Positions 19,384-29,170 are shown, counted from the stretch's first letter. The stretch: DNA of 64,000 nucleotides from an uncultured Stenotrophomonas sp. (GCA_900078405.1 FLTS01000001.1:248001-312000); one strand, 5' to 3'. Numbers and translations: made by a program. Notes: generated by a model not told the origin, from the sequence alone.

Positions 19384-20177
19384 CCGGCCCGCGCCGCATC
19401 GTCTGCCTGACCGAGGAACCGACAGAGACCCTGTACGCTCTGGGCGAGCAGGATCGCATCGTCGGCATCAGCGGCTTCACCGTGCGCCCGCCGCAGGCGC
19501 GGCGCGAGAAGCCCAAGGTCAGCGCCTTCACCAGCGCCAAGGTGGAGGAAATCCTCAAGCTCCAGCCCGACCTGGCGATCGGTTTTTCCGACATCCAGGC
19601 CGACATCGCCGCCGAGTTGATCCGCCGCGGGGTGGAGGTGTGGATCGCCAACCACCGCAGCGTCGCCGGCATCCTCGACTACGTCCGCCGGCTCGGCGCG
19701 CTGGTCGGCGTGGCCGCGCGTGCCGAAGCCTATGCCGACGAGCTGCAGCGCGGGCTGGACGCCATCGCCGCGCAGGCGGCGCGGCTGCCGCGGCGGCCGC
19801 GCGTCTATGTGGAGGAGTGGGACGAGCCGATCATCACCGGCATCCAGTGGGGTGCCGAGCTGGTGGAGATCGCCGGCGGCATCGACGTGTTCCCGGAGCT
19901 GTCGCGCGAACCGCTGGCGAAGGCGCGCATCCTCGCCGATGGCGCCCCGGTGGTCGCGCGCAACCCGGACATCATCATCGGCTCGTGGTGCGGCAAGAAG
20001 TTCCGCCCCGAGCGGGTGGCCGCGCGGCCGGGCTGGGCGGCGATCAACGCGGTGCGCGATGGCGAGCTGCACGAGGTCAAGTCGCCGATCATCCTGCAGC
20101 CGGGGCCGGCGGCGTTGACCGATGGCGTGCAGGCGATCGCGGCCATCGTCCAGCGCTGGGCGCAGCGGCATGCGTAG
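19380..20177 (+). CDS. BtuF-like substrate-binding protein lacking a signal peptide
   Basis: The 265-residue product has the two-lobe fold of periplasmic-binding domain type III: RIVCLTEEPTETLYALGEQD, then VGISGFTVRPP, EEILKLQPDLAIGFS and a long linking helix. VYVEEWDEPIITGIQWGAEL and IIIGSWCGKKF belong to the second lobe. The family binds cobalamin or siderophores, but no signal peptide and no ABC permease or ATPase genes are present nearby. A cytoplasmic cobalamin- or corrinoid-binding role is a guess. The stop codon TAG (20175-20177) lies in the GTAG end of a repeat. Confidence 0.8.
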   Translation: MTGPRRIVCLTEEPTETLYALGEQDRIVGISGFTVRPPQARREKPKVSAFTSAKVEEILKLQPDLAIGFSDIQADIAAELIRRGVEVWIANHRSVAGILDYVRRLGALVGVAARAEAYADELQRGLDAIAAQAARLPRRPRVYVEEWDEPIITGIQWGAELVEIAGGIDVFPELSREPLAKARILADGAPVVARNPDIIIGSWCGKKFRPERVAARPGWAAINAVRDGELHEVKSPIILQPGPAALTDGVQAIAAIVQRWAQRHA

Positions 20178-20242
20178 GTGCGGGGCTTGCCCCGCACGGG
20201 CTTTGCCGGTAGAGCTTCATGCGGGGCAAGCCCCGCATCTAC
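20174..20242. repeat. GTAG-type palindromic repeat pair
   Basis: GTAG at 20174-20177 supplies the upstream stop codon. The complementary arm ends CTAC at 20239-20242. Same class as the pairs at 1080 and 5976. Confidence 0.8.
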
Positions 20243-20339
20243 GGGATGCTGGTCGATACCTGTAGCTGGGGACGGCAGTGGTGCCTGATGGCGTGCATGT
20301 GGTTACGGCCATCGTCCTGCATTGAGCGCAGCAGCACGC

Positions 20340-20411
20340 GTAGGAGCGCACCTTGGTGCGCGATGGAGCTTTCCCGGTAAAACCCCATCGCACACCAAGG
20401 TGCGCTCCTAC
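20340..20411. repeat. GTAG-type palindromic repeat pair
   Basis: GTAG 20340-20343 and CTAC 20408-20411 bound arms of the gtaggagcgcaccttggtgc class. With the pair at 20174 it fills most of the 265-bp gap between the converging BtuF-like and beta-lactamase-like genes. Confidence 0.8.
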
Positions 20412-20442
20412 GGATGAGGTGGCCTGCTTCCCGAGCGTTGCC

Positions 20443-21429
20443 TCACGGCTTCAGGCCGCGGGTTTCGTCGTCCAGCCTTTTCTCCAGATTGGCGCGCCCG
20501 GCCCGGGCGTAGCGTTCGCAGGCCCCGGCATCGACCAGCGGTTTGCCGGGCGTGCCTTGCAGGCGGTCAAACAGGTCCGAGGCCAGCGGGTGCGGGGTGA
20601 TCTGGATGTCGCAGGGCAGCGCGGCCAGCGTGTCCAGCCCGCGACGGAACGCGGCGACCATCGCCGGGTGGTCGAGGTAGCGGTATTCGTGGTCGGAAAT
20701 CGCGCTCGTGCTGTCGGTATAGGCCATGTCCAGGCAGCGCGTGCCCTCGCAGGAACGCCATGTCCAACTGGTGCCGCCGGGCGTGTGGCCGGGCGTGGCA
20801 TGGGCTGTCAGCGCCAGCGGGCCGACCCGGACGACGTCGCCATCGCCGATGGCCTCCACCCGCGGCACCGGCGGTAAGGCAGGATGCGGTTCGAGCTGCT
20901 GCGGGTCGTCGCGCCCGCTGCGGCCGCTGTGCAGGGTGGCGACGGCGGGTTCGCGCGCGAGGAGGGTGGCGCCGGTGATGCCCTGCAGGTAGGCCAGACC
21001 GGCCGCGTGGTCGTAGTGCTCGTGCGAGTTCAGCAGGTACTTCACGTCCTTCGGGTCGAAGCCGAGCGCGCGGATGTTCGCTTCGATCAGCGACCCGGCC
21101 GCCTCGGTGGCGCCGTCGATCAGGATGTGGCCGCGGTCCGAGGTCACCAGCAACGCGCTCAGGCCGCAGGTGCCGACATACCACGTGTTGCCGAAGATGC
21201 GCCGTGGCGGCGCGCGGTCGTTCCAGCCATCCATCACCGTTGCATCGGCGGGGCAGGGCGGGACTGCGGCTGTGGTGCCACCGGCGTGCGTTGGCCCTGT
21301 CGCGTCCGGTGCGGAGGCCGTTTGGCGTGGTCCGGGTTGGCAGGCGGTCAGGGCCACGGTGGCCGCGAGGGCGGCGATGCCCGGCAGGCGGCGGGTCATG
21401 CGGTTCGGTAGTGCAAGCGAAGTCGTCAT
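20443..21429 (-). CDS. Subclass B3-type metallo-beta-lactamase fold lipoprotein
   Basis: The product has 328 residues. The start carries a lipobox (VALTAC, Cys30), so the protein is probably a lipoprotein. NSHEHYDHAAG (His136, His138, Asp140, His141), ATPGHTPGGTSW (His215) and ITPHP (His280) supply all the zinc ligands expected for a subclass B3 enzyme. YVGTCGLSALLV and GHILIDGA are typical B3 framework segments. B3 enzymes hydrolyse beta-lactams in the periplasm, but the same fold also holds other hydrolases, so activity on antibiotics is inferred. It is convergent with the BtuF-like gene and has no regulatory gene beside it. Confidence 0.8.
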   Translation of the reverse strand: MTTSLALPNRMTRRLPGIAALAATVALTACQPGPRQTASAPDATGPTHAGGTTAAVPPCPADATVMDGWNDRAPPRRIFGNTWYVGTCGLSALLVTSDRGHILIDGATEAAGSLIEANIRALGFDPKDVKYLLNSHEHYDHAAGLAYLQGITGATLLAREPAVATLHSGRSGRDDPQQLEPHPALPPVPRVEAIGDGDVVRVGPLALTAHATPGHTPGGTSWTWRSCEGTRCLDMAYTDSTSAISDHEYRYLDHPAMVAAFRRGLDTLAALPCDIQITPHPLASDLFDRLQGTPGKPLVDAGACERYARAGRANLEKRLDDETRGLKP

Positions 21430-21538
21430 CGGTATCTCTTATCTCTCCCGGCAAGCGCAGGAGTGTATGGAGGGCCCGTGTGCCGGCACCAACGCGAAAA
21501 ACCGGGCCCAGCCATGAGCTGGATGAATGCCTCGCAGG

Positions 21539-22798
21539 CTACAGCGGCCGGCCCGGCGCCAGCCCGGTATAGCGCGCACGTGGGCGGATCAGGGTGCCCA
21601 GTGCCTGCTGTTCCAGCGCGTGCGCCAGCCAGCCGGTCAGGCGCGCGGTGGCGAACATCACCAGCGCGTGCGCGGCCGGCAGTTCGTGCACGAAGCAGAT
21701 TGCCGCCAGCAGGCCGTCGATGTTCGGGTGCTGGCCGCTGTGCTCGGCGGTGGCTGCCAGCACGGTTTCGACGTGTTGCATGCGTGGCGTGCCGCCGCGC
21801 AGTTCGCGTAGCTGGCGCAGTACTTCGGCGCCGCGCGGGTCGCCATCCGGGTAAAGCAGGTGGTTGAAGCCGGGCAGTTCGTCGCCGCGTCGCCAGCGCT
21901 CGGCGATGAACGCGGCAGGCCTGCTGCTGGCCTGTGCATCGAGCAGCAGCGCATGCGCGCGCGCGGTGGCGCCGCCGTGGCGCGGGCCGGACAGTGCGGC
22001 CAGACCGGCGCTGACGGTGGCGTGCAGGTGCGCGCCGGTGGAGGCAACCACGCGCGCGGCGAAGGCCGATACGTTCAGTTCGTGGTCGGCGCACAGCACC
22101 AGCGCCGAGCGCAGCAGTTCGGCGAAACCGGCATCGCCGGGCCGCCATGCGTCGGCGAGCAGGCGGTGCACCGGGCGCGTGTCGGGCTGGGTGCCGACCA
22201 GCAGCGCGGCGTTCTGCCGCAGCAGCAACGCGGCCACTTCGCGCCGCACCGGGGCCGAGGCGTTGAGTGACTGCCGTTGTTCCAGCGCCAGCAGCGGGAT
22301 GCAGGCCATCGTCCGTTCCAGTGGTGGCAGCGTGGCGTCCAGCGCCAGCGTGGCGATGCGTTCCGGCCACGCGGCGGGCGGGGTTGCCGCGAAGGGGTCC
22401 TGTTCCACGCATTCCCACAGCAGCCGGGCGATGTCTTCCAACGTGGCGCCGCCCTGCGCCGCGGCGACCGCCGAGCGACCGCGGTAATAGGGTGCGTCGG
22501 GGCGGATCAGCGAGATGCGCGTTTCCAGCACCGGCAGGCCGCGATCAAGGCTCTGCGCTGCCCCGCGCGCCGCGCCACGGCCGGCGCGCTTGCGCTGCGC
22601 CAGCCGTTCCACTTCCGCACGCAGGTACACCCGGCTGCGCGGGTCGGGGCCGGGGCGCGAGCTGAGCTGGCCACGGCTGACGTAGGCGTACAGGGTGGCC
22701 GGGCTGATGCCGAGCAGGGCGCAGGCATCGCTGGCCGGGATCAGTTCCGGATCGGTGTGGTCAGGTGGCGTATTCAATATATTGATTTTCTGAATCAA
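21539..22798 (-). CDS. Helix-turn-helix / citrate synthase fusion protein
   Basis: The product has 419 residues. Residues 20-70 ([20 protein letters not shown], then [18 protein letters not shown]) form a MerR/excisionase-type helix-turn-helix. Residues 85-419 are citrate synthase fold, with [18 protein letters not shown] (catalytic His), SGPRHGGA (second His) and [10 protein letters not shown] (catalytic Asp region) all present. It is divergent from prpB, with 83 bp between starts. Intact catalytic residues allow real enzyme activity, but the DNA-binding part suggests a regulator that senses a citrate-synthase ligand such as propionyl-CoA, oxaloacetate or methylcitrate. The start at 22798 is well supported. 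Confidence 0.8.
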   Translation of the reverse strand: MIQKINILNTPPDHTDPELIPASDACALLGISPATLYAYVSRGQLSSRPGPDPRSRVYLRAEVERLAQRKRAGRGAARGAAQSLDRGLPVLETRISLIRPDAPYYRGRSAVAAAQGGATLEDIARLLWECVEQDPFAATPPAAWPERIATLALDATLPPLERTMACIPLLALEQRQSLNASAPVRREVAALLLRQNAALLVGTQPDTRPVHRLLADAWRPGDAGFAELLRSALVLCADHELNVSAFAARVVASTGAHLHATVSAGLAALSGPRHGGATARAHALLLDAQASSRPAAFIAERWRRGDELPGFNHLLYPDGDPRGAEVLRQLRELRGGTPRMQHVETVLAATAEHSGQHPNIDGLLAAICFVHELPAAHALVMFATARLTGWLAHALEQQALGTLIRPRARYTGLAPGRPL

Positions 22799-22881
22799 GA
22801 TTGATCAATGCGTGCGATGGTGCCAGATTGTGCGCCATCGCGGAACGGTCCCGCCGTCGCCGCCCGATCAGGAGCCAAGCC

Positions 22882-23894
22882 ATGAGCCTTTCTTCCGCCG
22901 GCGCCAACTTCCGCGCCGCCCTTGCCGCCGAAAAACCCCTGCAGGTGATCGGCGCGATCAACGCCAACCACGCCCTGCTGGCCAAGCGCGCCGGCTACAA
23001 GGCCATCTACCTGTCCGGTGGCGGCGTCGCCGCCGGCTCGCTGGGCCTGCCGGACCTGGGCATCAACACGCTGGAAGACGTGCTGATCGACGTGCGCCGC
23101 ATCACCGACGTCTGCGACCTGCCACTGATGGTGGACATCGACACCGGCTTCGGCCCGAGCGCGTTCAACATCGCGCGCACGGTGAAGTCGCTGATCAAGG
23201 CTGGCGCGGCTGCCTGCCACATCGAGGACCAGGTGGGCGCCAAGCGCTGCGGCCACCGGCCGGGCAAGGAAATCGTCAGCACCCAGGAAATGGCCGACCG
23301 CGTCGGCGGCGGCCTTGACGCGGTCGGCCATTTCCTGGGTGCTGACGATTTCCTTGCCCGGTCGGCGCCAAGCGCTGCGGCCATCGCCCGGGCAAGGAGA
23401 TCGTCACCCAGGGCGAGATGGTGGACCGGGTGAAGGCCACCGCCGATGCCAGGACCGACCCGGAGTTCTTCCTGATCGCGCGCACCGATGCGATCCAGGT
23501 GGACGGCGTGGACGCGGCCATCGAGCGCGCCATCGCCTGCGTCGAGGCCGGCGCCGACGGCATCTTCGCCGAGGCCGCCTATGATCTGGATACCTATCGC
23601 AGGTTCGTCGATGCGGTGAAGGTGCCGGTGCTGGCCAACATCACCGAGTTCGGCAAGACCCCGCTGTTCTCGCGCGACGAACTGGCCTCGGCCGGCGTCG
23701 CCATCCAGCTGTTCCCGCTGTCGGCGTTCCGCGCCGCCAACAAGGCGGCCGAGAGCGTGTACGAGGCGATTCGCCGCGATGGTCACCAGAAGAGTGTGGT
23801 GGAGGCGATGCAGACGCGCGAGGAGCTGTACGACCGCATTGGTTATCACGCATTCGAACAGCAGCTCGACGCATTGTTCGCCGCGAAGAAGTAA
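22882..23894 (+). pseudogene. prpB: 2-methylisocitrate lyase, interrupted by a fold-back insertion
   Basis: PrpB splits 2-methylisocitrate into pyruvate and succinate, the last step of the methylcitrate cycle. The start ([20 protein letters not shown]) and [26 protein letters not shown] (metal site) and [13 protein letters not shown] (the KKCGH-type catalytic loop) are normal up to about 23255. There a 108-nt hairpin plus a 20-nt repeat copy breaks the frame. The remainder ([20 protein letters not shown] to the stop at 23894) continues in another frame. Excision of 128 nt restores a 294-residue protein. An intact enzyme probably exists in the organism. Confidence 0.92.
23236..23383. repeat. 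Fold-back hairpin insertion inside prpB
   Basis: Direct repeats of 20 nt lie at 23236-23255 and 23364-23383. Between them is a perfect 45-bp hairpin (23260-23304 against 23317-23361, 12-nt loop). The arm encodes a PrpB variant ([13 protein letters not shown]) that differs from the downstream native text ([13 protein letters not shown]). Confidence 0.9.
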
Positions 23895-23914
23895 CAGTCC
23901 CCAACTACCCACCT

Positions 23915-23982
23915 GTAGGAGCGACGTCAGTCGCGACCGGGCATTACCGGGAAGGCTTCATCGCGACTTACGTCGCTCCTAC
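23915..23982. repeat. GTAG-type palindromic repeat pair between prpB and prpC
   Basis: GTAG at 23915-23918 and CTAC at 23979-23982 bound arms of the gtaggagcgacgtcagtcgc class. It sits in the 120-bp prpB-prpC gap and could modulate transcript stability between the two genes. Confidence 0.8.
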
Positions 23983-24014
23983 AAGGGCAACCCATAAATC
24001 GGGAGGAAACCACG

Positions 24015-25291
24015 ATGAGCGAGACCACCACCGCCCCCGGCTTCAAGCCGAAGAAATCCGTCGCCCTGTCCGGCACCGCCGCCGGCAACACCGCGCTGTG
24101 CACGGTCGGCCGCTCCGGCAACGACCTGCACTACCGCGGCTATGACATCCTCGACTTGGCCAACACCAGCGAGTTCGAGGAAATCGCCCACCTGCTGGTG
24201 CACGGCAAGCTGCCGACCCGCGCCGAGCTGCGCGCCTACAAGGCCAAGCTGAAGTCGCTGCGCGGCATCCCGGCCGCGGTCAAGGCGGCGCTGGAGGAAC
24301 TGCCGCCGTCGGCGCACCCGATGGACGTGATGCGCACGGGCGTGTCGGTGCTGGGCTGCGTGCAGCCGGAGAAGGACGACCACAACCACCCCGGCGCGCG
24401 CGACATCGCCGACAAGCTTATGGCCAGCCTCGGCTCGATGCTGCTGTACTGGTACCACTGGAGCCACAACGGCCGCGTCATCGACGTGGAAACCGACGAC
24501 GACTCCATCGGCGGCCATTTCCTGCACCTGCTGCATGGCGAGCAGCCGCCGGAATCGTGGGTCAAGGCGATGCACACCTCGCTGATCCTGTACGCCGAGC
24601 ACGAGTTCAACGCCTCGACCTTCACCTGCCGCGTCATCGCCGGCACCGGCAGCGACATGCATTCGTGCATCGCCGGCGGCATCGGCGCACTGCGCGGGCC
24701 GAAGCATGGTGGTGCCAACGAAGTCGCGTTCGAGGTACAGAAGCGCTACGAGACGCCGGATGAGGCCGAGGCCGACATCAAGGCGCGGGTGGAGCGCAAG
24801 GAAGTGGTGATCGGTTTCGGCCATCCGGTCTACACCGTGTCCGACCCGCGCAACAAGGTCACCTAGGAGACCTTGTTGCGCGGGTCGGACACCGTGTACA
24901 CCGGATGGCCGAAGCCGATGATGACTTCCTTGGCTTCGGCCATCCGGTGTACACGGTGTCCGACCCGCGCAACAAGGTGATCAAGGAGGTCGCGCGCGAG
25001 CTGTCGGCCGAGCAGGGCAGCATGAAGATGTACGACATCGCCGAGCGCCTGGAATCGGTGATGTGGGACATCAAGAAGATGTTCCCGAACCTGGACTGGT
25101 TCAGCGCCGTCAGCTACCACATGATGGGCGTGCCGACCGCGATGTTCACCCCACTGTTCGTCATCGCCCGCACCGCCGGCTGGAGCGCGCACATCATCGA
25201 GCAGCGCATCGACGGCAAGATCATCCGCCCGAGCGCGAACTACACCGGGCCGGAAGACCAGCAGTTCGTGCCGATCGACAAGCGTGCGTGA
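24015..25291 (+). pseudogene. prpC: 2-methylcitrate synthase, interrupted by a fold-back insertion
   Basis: PrpC condenses propionyl-CoA with oxaloacetate. ATG 24015 follows GGGAGGAA. The N-terminal part is normal: YRGYDILDLA, AEHEFNASTFTCRVIAGTGS (catalytic His) and GPKHGGANE. It stops at a TAG (24864-24866) within an insertion after [17 protein letters not shown]. The C-terminal part ([13 protein letters not shown], then [13 protein letters not shown] and [12 protein letters not shown]) continues to 25291. Removing 119 nt rejoins DPRNKV to IKEVAREL and gives a 385-residue protein of normal length. The PrpC rather than GltA assignment rests on sequence style and on the prp neighbours. Confidence 0.92.
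24837..24978. repeat. Fold-back hairpin insertion inside prpC
   Basis: A 23-nt direct repeat lies at 24837-24859 and 24956-24978. A perfect 47-bp hairpin (24870-24916 against 24932-24978, 15-nt loop) lies between and includes the second repeat copy. Read on the minus strand, the left arm with the loop encodes a PrpC variant ([19 protein letters not shown]) where the native text has [17 protein letters not shown]. Confidence 0.9.
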
Positions 25292-25629
25292 TGCTTGAAG
25301 CCTGAAAGCCCCTCTCCCTGCGGGGTGAGAGGGGCAGTTTGCGAACCACCGGTTCGCTGCCCCACGAACGCCCTTGCGCCAGCGCAAGGGCCGGGGCGCG
25401 AAGCGGGTTGGGGTGAGGGGCAATGGAGTCCCTATGGTTCAAACATCATGGACTGCGTTCGCCCCTCATCCGCCCCTTCGGGGCACCTGCATTCGGCACA
25501 TCCATGTGCCTCTCCTTCGGGCGGCTTCGCCGTGCAGTCCGGCAATCCTGCCGGACTGTCGCCCGCAGGGAGAAGGCAAAAGCGGGCCACTGCGCCCCTT
25601 GTTTCCAACTCCCAGTTTTCGAGCCAGCC
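25292..25629. other. Intergenic region with dispersed-repeat-like palindromes
   Basis: The 338 bp between prpC and acnD hold no credible gene. They contain cccctctccctgcggggtg followed by gagagggg (near 25310-25336), cgcccttgcgccagcgcaag, and ccgccccttcgggg (near 25480). These are short palindromes in the style of proteobacterial intergenic repeats that translate as NPLPQGEG-like spurious peptides. One may act as an attenuating terminator within the prp operon. Confidence 0.5.
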
Positions 25630-28361
25630 ATGAACAGCCAGCACCGCAAATCCCTTCCCGGCACCGCGCTGGACTACTTCGACGCACAAGCCGCCGTCGA
25701 TGCCATCCAACCCGGCGCATACGCCACGTTGCCCTACGTCTCGCGCGTGCTGGCCGAAAACCTGGTGCGCCGCTGCCAGCCAGCACGCGCGATGTATAAG
25801 GCAGGCCGTCGTAGGCGCCGGGCGCGATCGCCTACGAGGGGCTGCCTTATACATCGCGCGTGCTGGCTGAAAACCTGGTGCGCCGCTGCGACCCGGCCTC
25901 GTTGACCGAATCGCTCAAACAGCTGATCGAACGCAAGCGCGACCTCGACTTCCCGTGGTTCCCGGCGCGCGTGGTGTGCCACGACATCCTCGGCCAGACT
26001 GCGCTGGTGGACCTGGCCGGCCTGCGCGACGCCATCGCCCAAAAGGGAGGCGACCCGGCCAAGGTCAACCCGGTGGTGCCGGTGCAGTTGATCGTGGACC
26101 ACTCGCTGGCGGTGGAATGCGGCGGCTTCGACCCGGATGCGTTCGCCAAGAACCGCGCCATCGAGGACCGCCGCAACGAGGACCGCTTCCATTTCATCGA
26201 CTGGACCAAGCTGGCCTTCGAGAACATGGACGTGATCCCGCCCGGCAACGGCATCATGCACCAGATCAACCTGGAGAAAATGTCGCCGGTGGTCTATGTG
26301 CGCGATGGCGTGGCGTTCCCGGATACCTGCGTCGGCACCGACTCGCACACCCCGCACGTCGACGCGCTGGGCGTCATCGCCATCGGCGTCGGCGGGCTGG
26401 AAGCGGAGAATGTGATGCTCGGCCGTGCTTCGTGGATGCGCCTGCCCGACATCGTCGGCGTCAGGCTGACCGGCAGGCCGCAGCCGAACATCACCGCCAC
26501 CGACGTGGTGCTGGCGCTGACCGAGTTCCTGCGCAGGGAGCGCGTGGTCGGCGCGTGGCTGGAATTCTTCGGCGAAGGCGCCTCGGCGCTGACCATCGGT
26601 GACCGCGCCACCATCTCCAACATGTGCCCGGAATACGGCGCCACTGCTGCAATGTTCCACATCGACCAGCAGACCGTCGACTACCTGCGCCTGACCGGCC
26701 GCGAGGAAGCGCAGGTGCAGCTGGTCGAGAACTACGCCAGGACCACCGGCCTGTGGGCCGACGCGCTGGCCACCGCGCAATACGAGCGCGTGCTGGAATT
26801 CGACCTGTCCAGCGTCGTGCGCAACATGGCCGGCCCGAGCAACCCGCACCGCCGCCTGCCGGTGTCCGACCTGGCCGAGCGCGGCATCGCCGACGGGGCC
26901 AAGCTGGCAAGCGGCAAGGGCGAGGAGGCGCAGGGCCTGATGCCCGACGGCGCGGTGATCATCGCCGCCATCACCTCCTGCACCAACACCTCCAACCCGC
27001 GCAACGTGATCGCCGCCGGCCTGCTGGCGCGCAACGCCAATGCGCGTGGCCTGCTGCGCAAGCCGTGGGTGAAGTCGTCGCTGGCACCCGGTTCCAGGGC
27101 GGTGCAGCTGTATCTGGAAGAAGCCGGCCTGTTGCCCGAGCTGGAACAGCTGGGCTTCGGCATCGTCGGCTTCGCCTGCACCACCTGCAACGGCATGAGC
27201 GGTGCGCTGGACCCGAAGATCCAGCAGGAGATCATCGAGCGCGACCTGTACTCGGTGGCGGTGCTGTCGGGCAACCGCAATTTCGACGGCCGCATCCATC
27301 CCTATGCCAAGCAGGCGTTCCTGGCCTCGCCGCCGCTGGTGATCGCCTACGCCATCGCCGGCACCGTGCGCTTCGACATCGAGAAGGACGTGCTGGGCGT
27401 GGATGCCGACGGCAACGAAGTACGGCTGAAGGACATCTGGCCGAGCGACGCCGAGATCGACGCGGTGGTGAAGGCCGCGGTCAAGCCGGAGCAGTTCCGC
27501 AAGGTGTACGAACCCATGTTCGGCATCCGCGACGAGCGCCGCGAGGCCGTCAGCCCGCTGTACCCATGGCGGGCCGCCAGCACCTACATTCGCCGCCCGC
27601 CGTACTGGGAAGGCGCGCTGGCCGGCGAACGCACGCTCACCGGCATGCGCCCGCTGGCGGTGTTGCCGGACAACATCACCACCGACCACCTCTCGCCATC
27701 CAACGCGATCCTGCCGTCCAGCGCCGCCGGCGAATACCTGGCGAAGATGGGCCTGCCGGAAGAGGACTTCAATTCCTACGCCACCCACCGCGGCGACCAC
27801 CTGACCGCGCAGCGCGCCACCTTCGCCAACCCCAAGCTGTTCAACGAGATGGTGCGCAACGACGACGGCAGCGTGCGGCAAGGCTCGCTGGCGCGCGTCG
27901 AGCCCGAGGGCAAGGTCATGCGCATGTGGGAAGCCATCGAAACCTACATGCAGCGCAAACAGCCGCTCATCATCGTGGCGGGCGCCGACTACGGGCAGGG
28001 CTCGTCGCGTGACTGGGCCGCCAAGGGCGTGCGGCTGGCCGGCGTGGAAGCCATCGTTGCCGAGGGCTTCGAGCGCATCCACCGCACCAATCTGGTCGGC
28101 ATGGGCGTGCTGCCGCTGGAGTTCAAGCCCGGCACCGACCGCAACACGCTGGGCATCGACGGCACCGAGACCTACGACGTCGTCGGCGAGCGCCGGCCGG
28201 GCGCCGACCTGACTCTACTGATCCACCGCAGGGACGGCAGCACGGTGGAGGTGCCGGTGACCTGCCGGCTGGATTCGGACGACGACGTGGCGACCTACGA
28301 GGCCGGCGGCGTGCTGCAGCGGTTTGCTCAGGATTTCCTTGAAGGCGCCAAGCTGGCGTGA
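25630..28361 (+). pseudogene. acnD: Fe/S-dependent 2-methylcitrate dehydratase AcnD, interrupted near the 5' end
   Basis: AcnD is the aconitase-type enzyme that dehydrates 2-methylcitrate and works with PrpF. ATG 25630 encodes MNSQHRKSLPGTALDYFDA and about 50 normal residues up to AENLVRRC. A 113-nt insertion then shifts the frame. From about 25870 the protein runs intact to 28361, with VVPVQLIVDHSLAVE, CVGTDSHTPHVDALG, ITSCTNTSNPRNV (first cluster Cys), FACTTCNGMSG (other two cluster Cys), PDNITTDHLSPS and ADYGQGSSRDWAAKG. Excision restores DPASLTESLKQL after RRC and gives about 872 residues. The downstream open frame alone would lack the first 77 residues. Confidence 0.92.
25756..25889. repeat. 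Fold-back hairpin insertion inside acnD
   Basis: A 21-nt direct repeat lies at 25756-25776 and 25869-25889. The arms 25777-25804 and 25842-25869 pair perfectly over 28 bp, and the stem extends inward to about 41 bp with two mismatches, leaving an 11-nt loop (25818-25828). The right arm encodes an AcnD variant (YEGLPYTSRVLAENL) against native YATLPYVSRVLAENL. Confidence 0.9.
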
Positions 28362-28465
28362 GTGCGACCTTCGGGCGGGGCCATGCCGTAATCCAAGCGC
28401 CGTCCATGCGCCTGCATGGACGGCGCGACTACTGAAGGCAGGAGGAGGGCGATTGGCCCGGGCAC

Positions 28466-29170
28466 ATGGGTGGAAGCGCGTTTTTCAATGTCGCCGGAGC
28501 GGTCAACACCGCCTTCATCCTGCTCAGCCTGGCCGGCGTGGCGGCGCAACTGCGTCTGGTCCGGCGCCGGCGGCGGGGCGGTGCCAGCGGTGGCGCCACC
28601 GCGGTGCTGTCGCTCAACCAGTTCACGGTCAGCTTTCTGGCCTATCTGTCTTTCTTCATCTACGGCTACAGCATCGCGCCGTTCAACCACTTCATCGTCT
28701 GGCCACGCCTGGGGGCCTCGTTGCTGGTGCTGTTGGTACTGGTGGAAATCTGGCGTGACCGGCGTGGCCGTGCGTCTGCCGTCTGCCTGCTGTTGGCAAT
28801 CACGATGTTCGCTTGCGCACTGGCCGGCTTGTTCTGGAGCGGGCGCCATGTCGATCAGGGTCGGGTGATCGCCAGTGCCATGATCGTGGCCATCACGGTG
28901 CTGCTGGCGCAGGGGTATGCACACCAGATCCTGCTGATCTGGCGTAGCGGCCATACCGGTGCGGTTTCGCTGCGGATGAGCCAACTGATCCTGCTGATGG
29001 ATCTGTCCACCATTGTCTTTGCCTTCGCCATGGGACTGCGTCTTGGCTGGCCGCTGCTGTTGCTGGCCGTGGTCAGTGGCGGCACCAAGCTGGCCATCCT
29101 GTGGCTGTTCCGCTGGCAACACAGTGCGCCTGCCCGCGCCCGCCGCCTGTGTCCGTCCATGCCGCGTTGA
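28466..29170 (+). CDS. Multi-pass membrane protein within the prp cluster
   Basis: The 234-residue product has about seven hydrophobic segments (for example AGAVNTAFILLSLAGVAAQL, LNQFTVSFLAYLSFFIYGY, FACALAGLFW and WPLLLLAVVSGGTKLAILWL). The repeated loop-helix pattern and the N-terminal Asn/Phe-rich helix recall PQ-loop or SemiSWEET-type transporters, but no motif proves this. It sits between acnD and prpF on the same strand, 104 and 36 bp from its neighbours, so a role in propionate or tricarboxylate metabolism is possible but only inferred. Confidence 0.65.
   Translation: MGGSAFFNVAGAVNTAFILLSLAGVAAQLRLVRRRRRGGASGGATAVLSLNQFTVSFLAYLSFFIYGYSIAPFNHFIVWPRLGASLLVLLVLVEIWRDRRGRASAVCLLLAITMFACALAGLFWSGRHVDQGRVIASAMIVAITVLLAQGYAHQILLIWRSGHTGAVSLRMSQLILLMDLSTIVFAFAMGLRLGWPLLLLAVVSGGTKLAILWLFRWQHSAPARARRLCPSMPR

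Noticed and set aside
23260-23361. Hairpin in prpB as a riboswitch or attC-type site
   Set aside because: The stem is a perfect inverted copy of coding sequence with a variant allele, which fits a fold-back product rather than a structured RNA or integron site.
25423-25905. 160-residue open frame spanning the prpC-acnD gap
   Set aside because: Its first half is translated intergenic repeat and its second half is the acnD start plus the insertion.
25734-28082. A 782-residue minus-strand open frame opposite acnD
   Set aside because: Antisense shadow with His/Arg-rich composition; the plus strand has all aconitase motifs.
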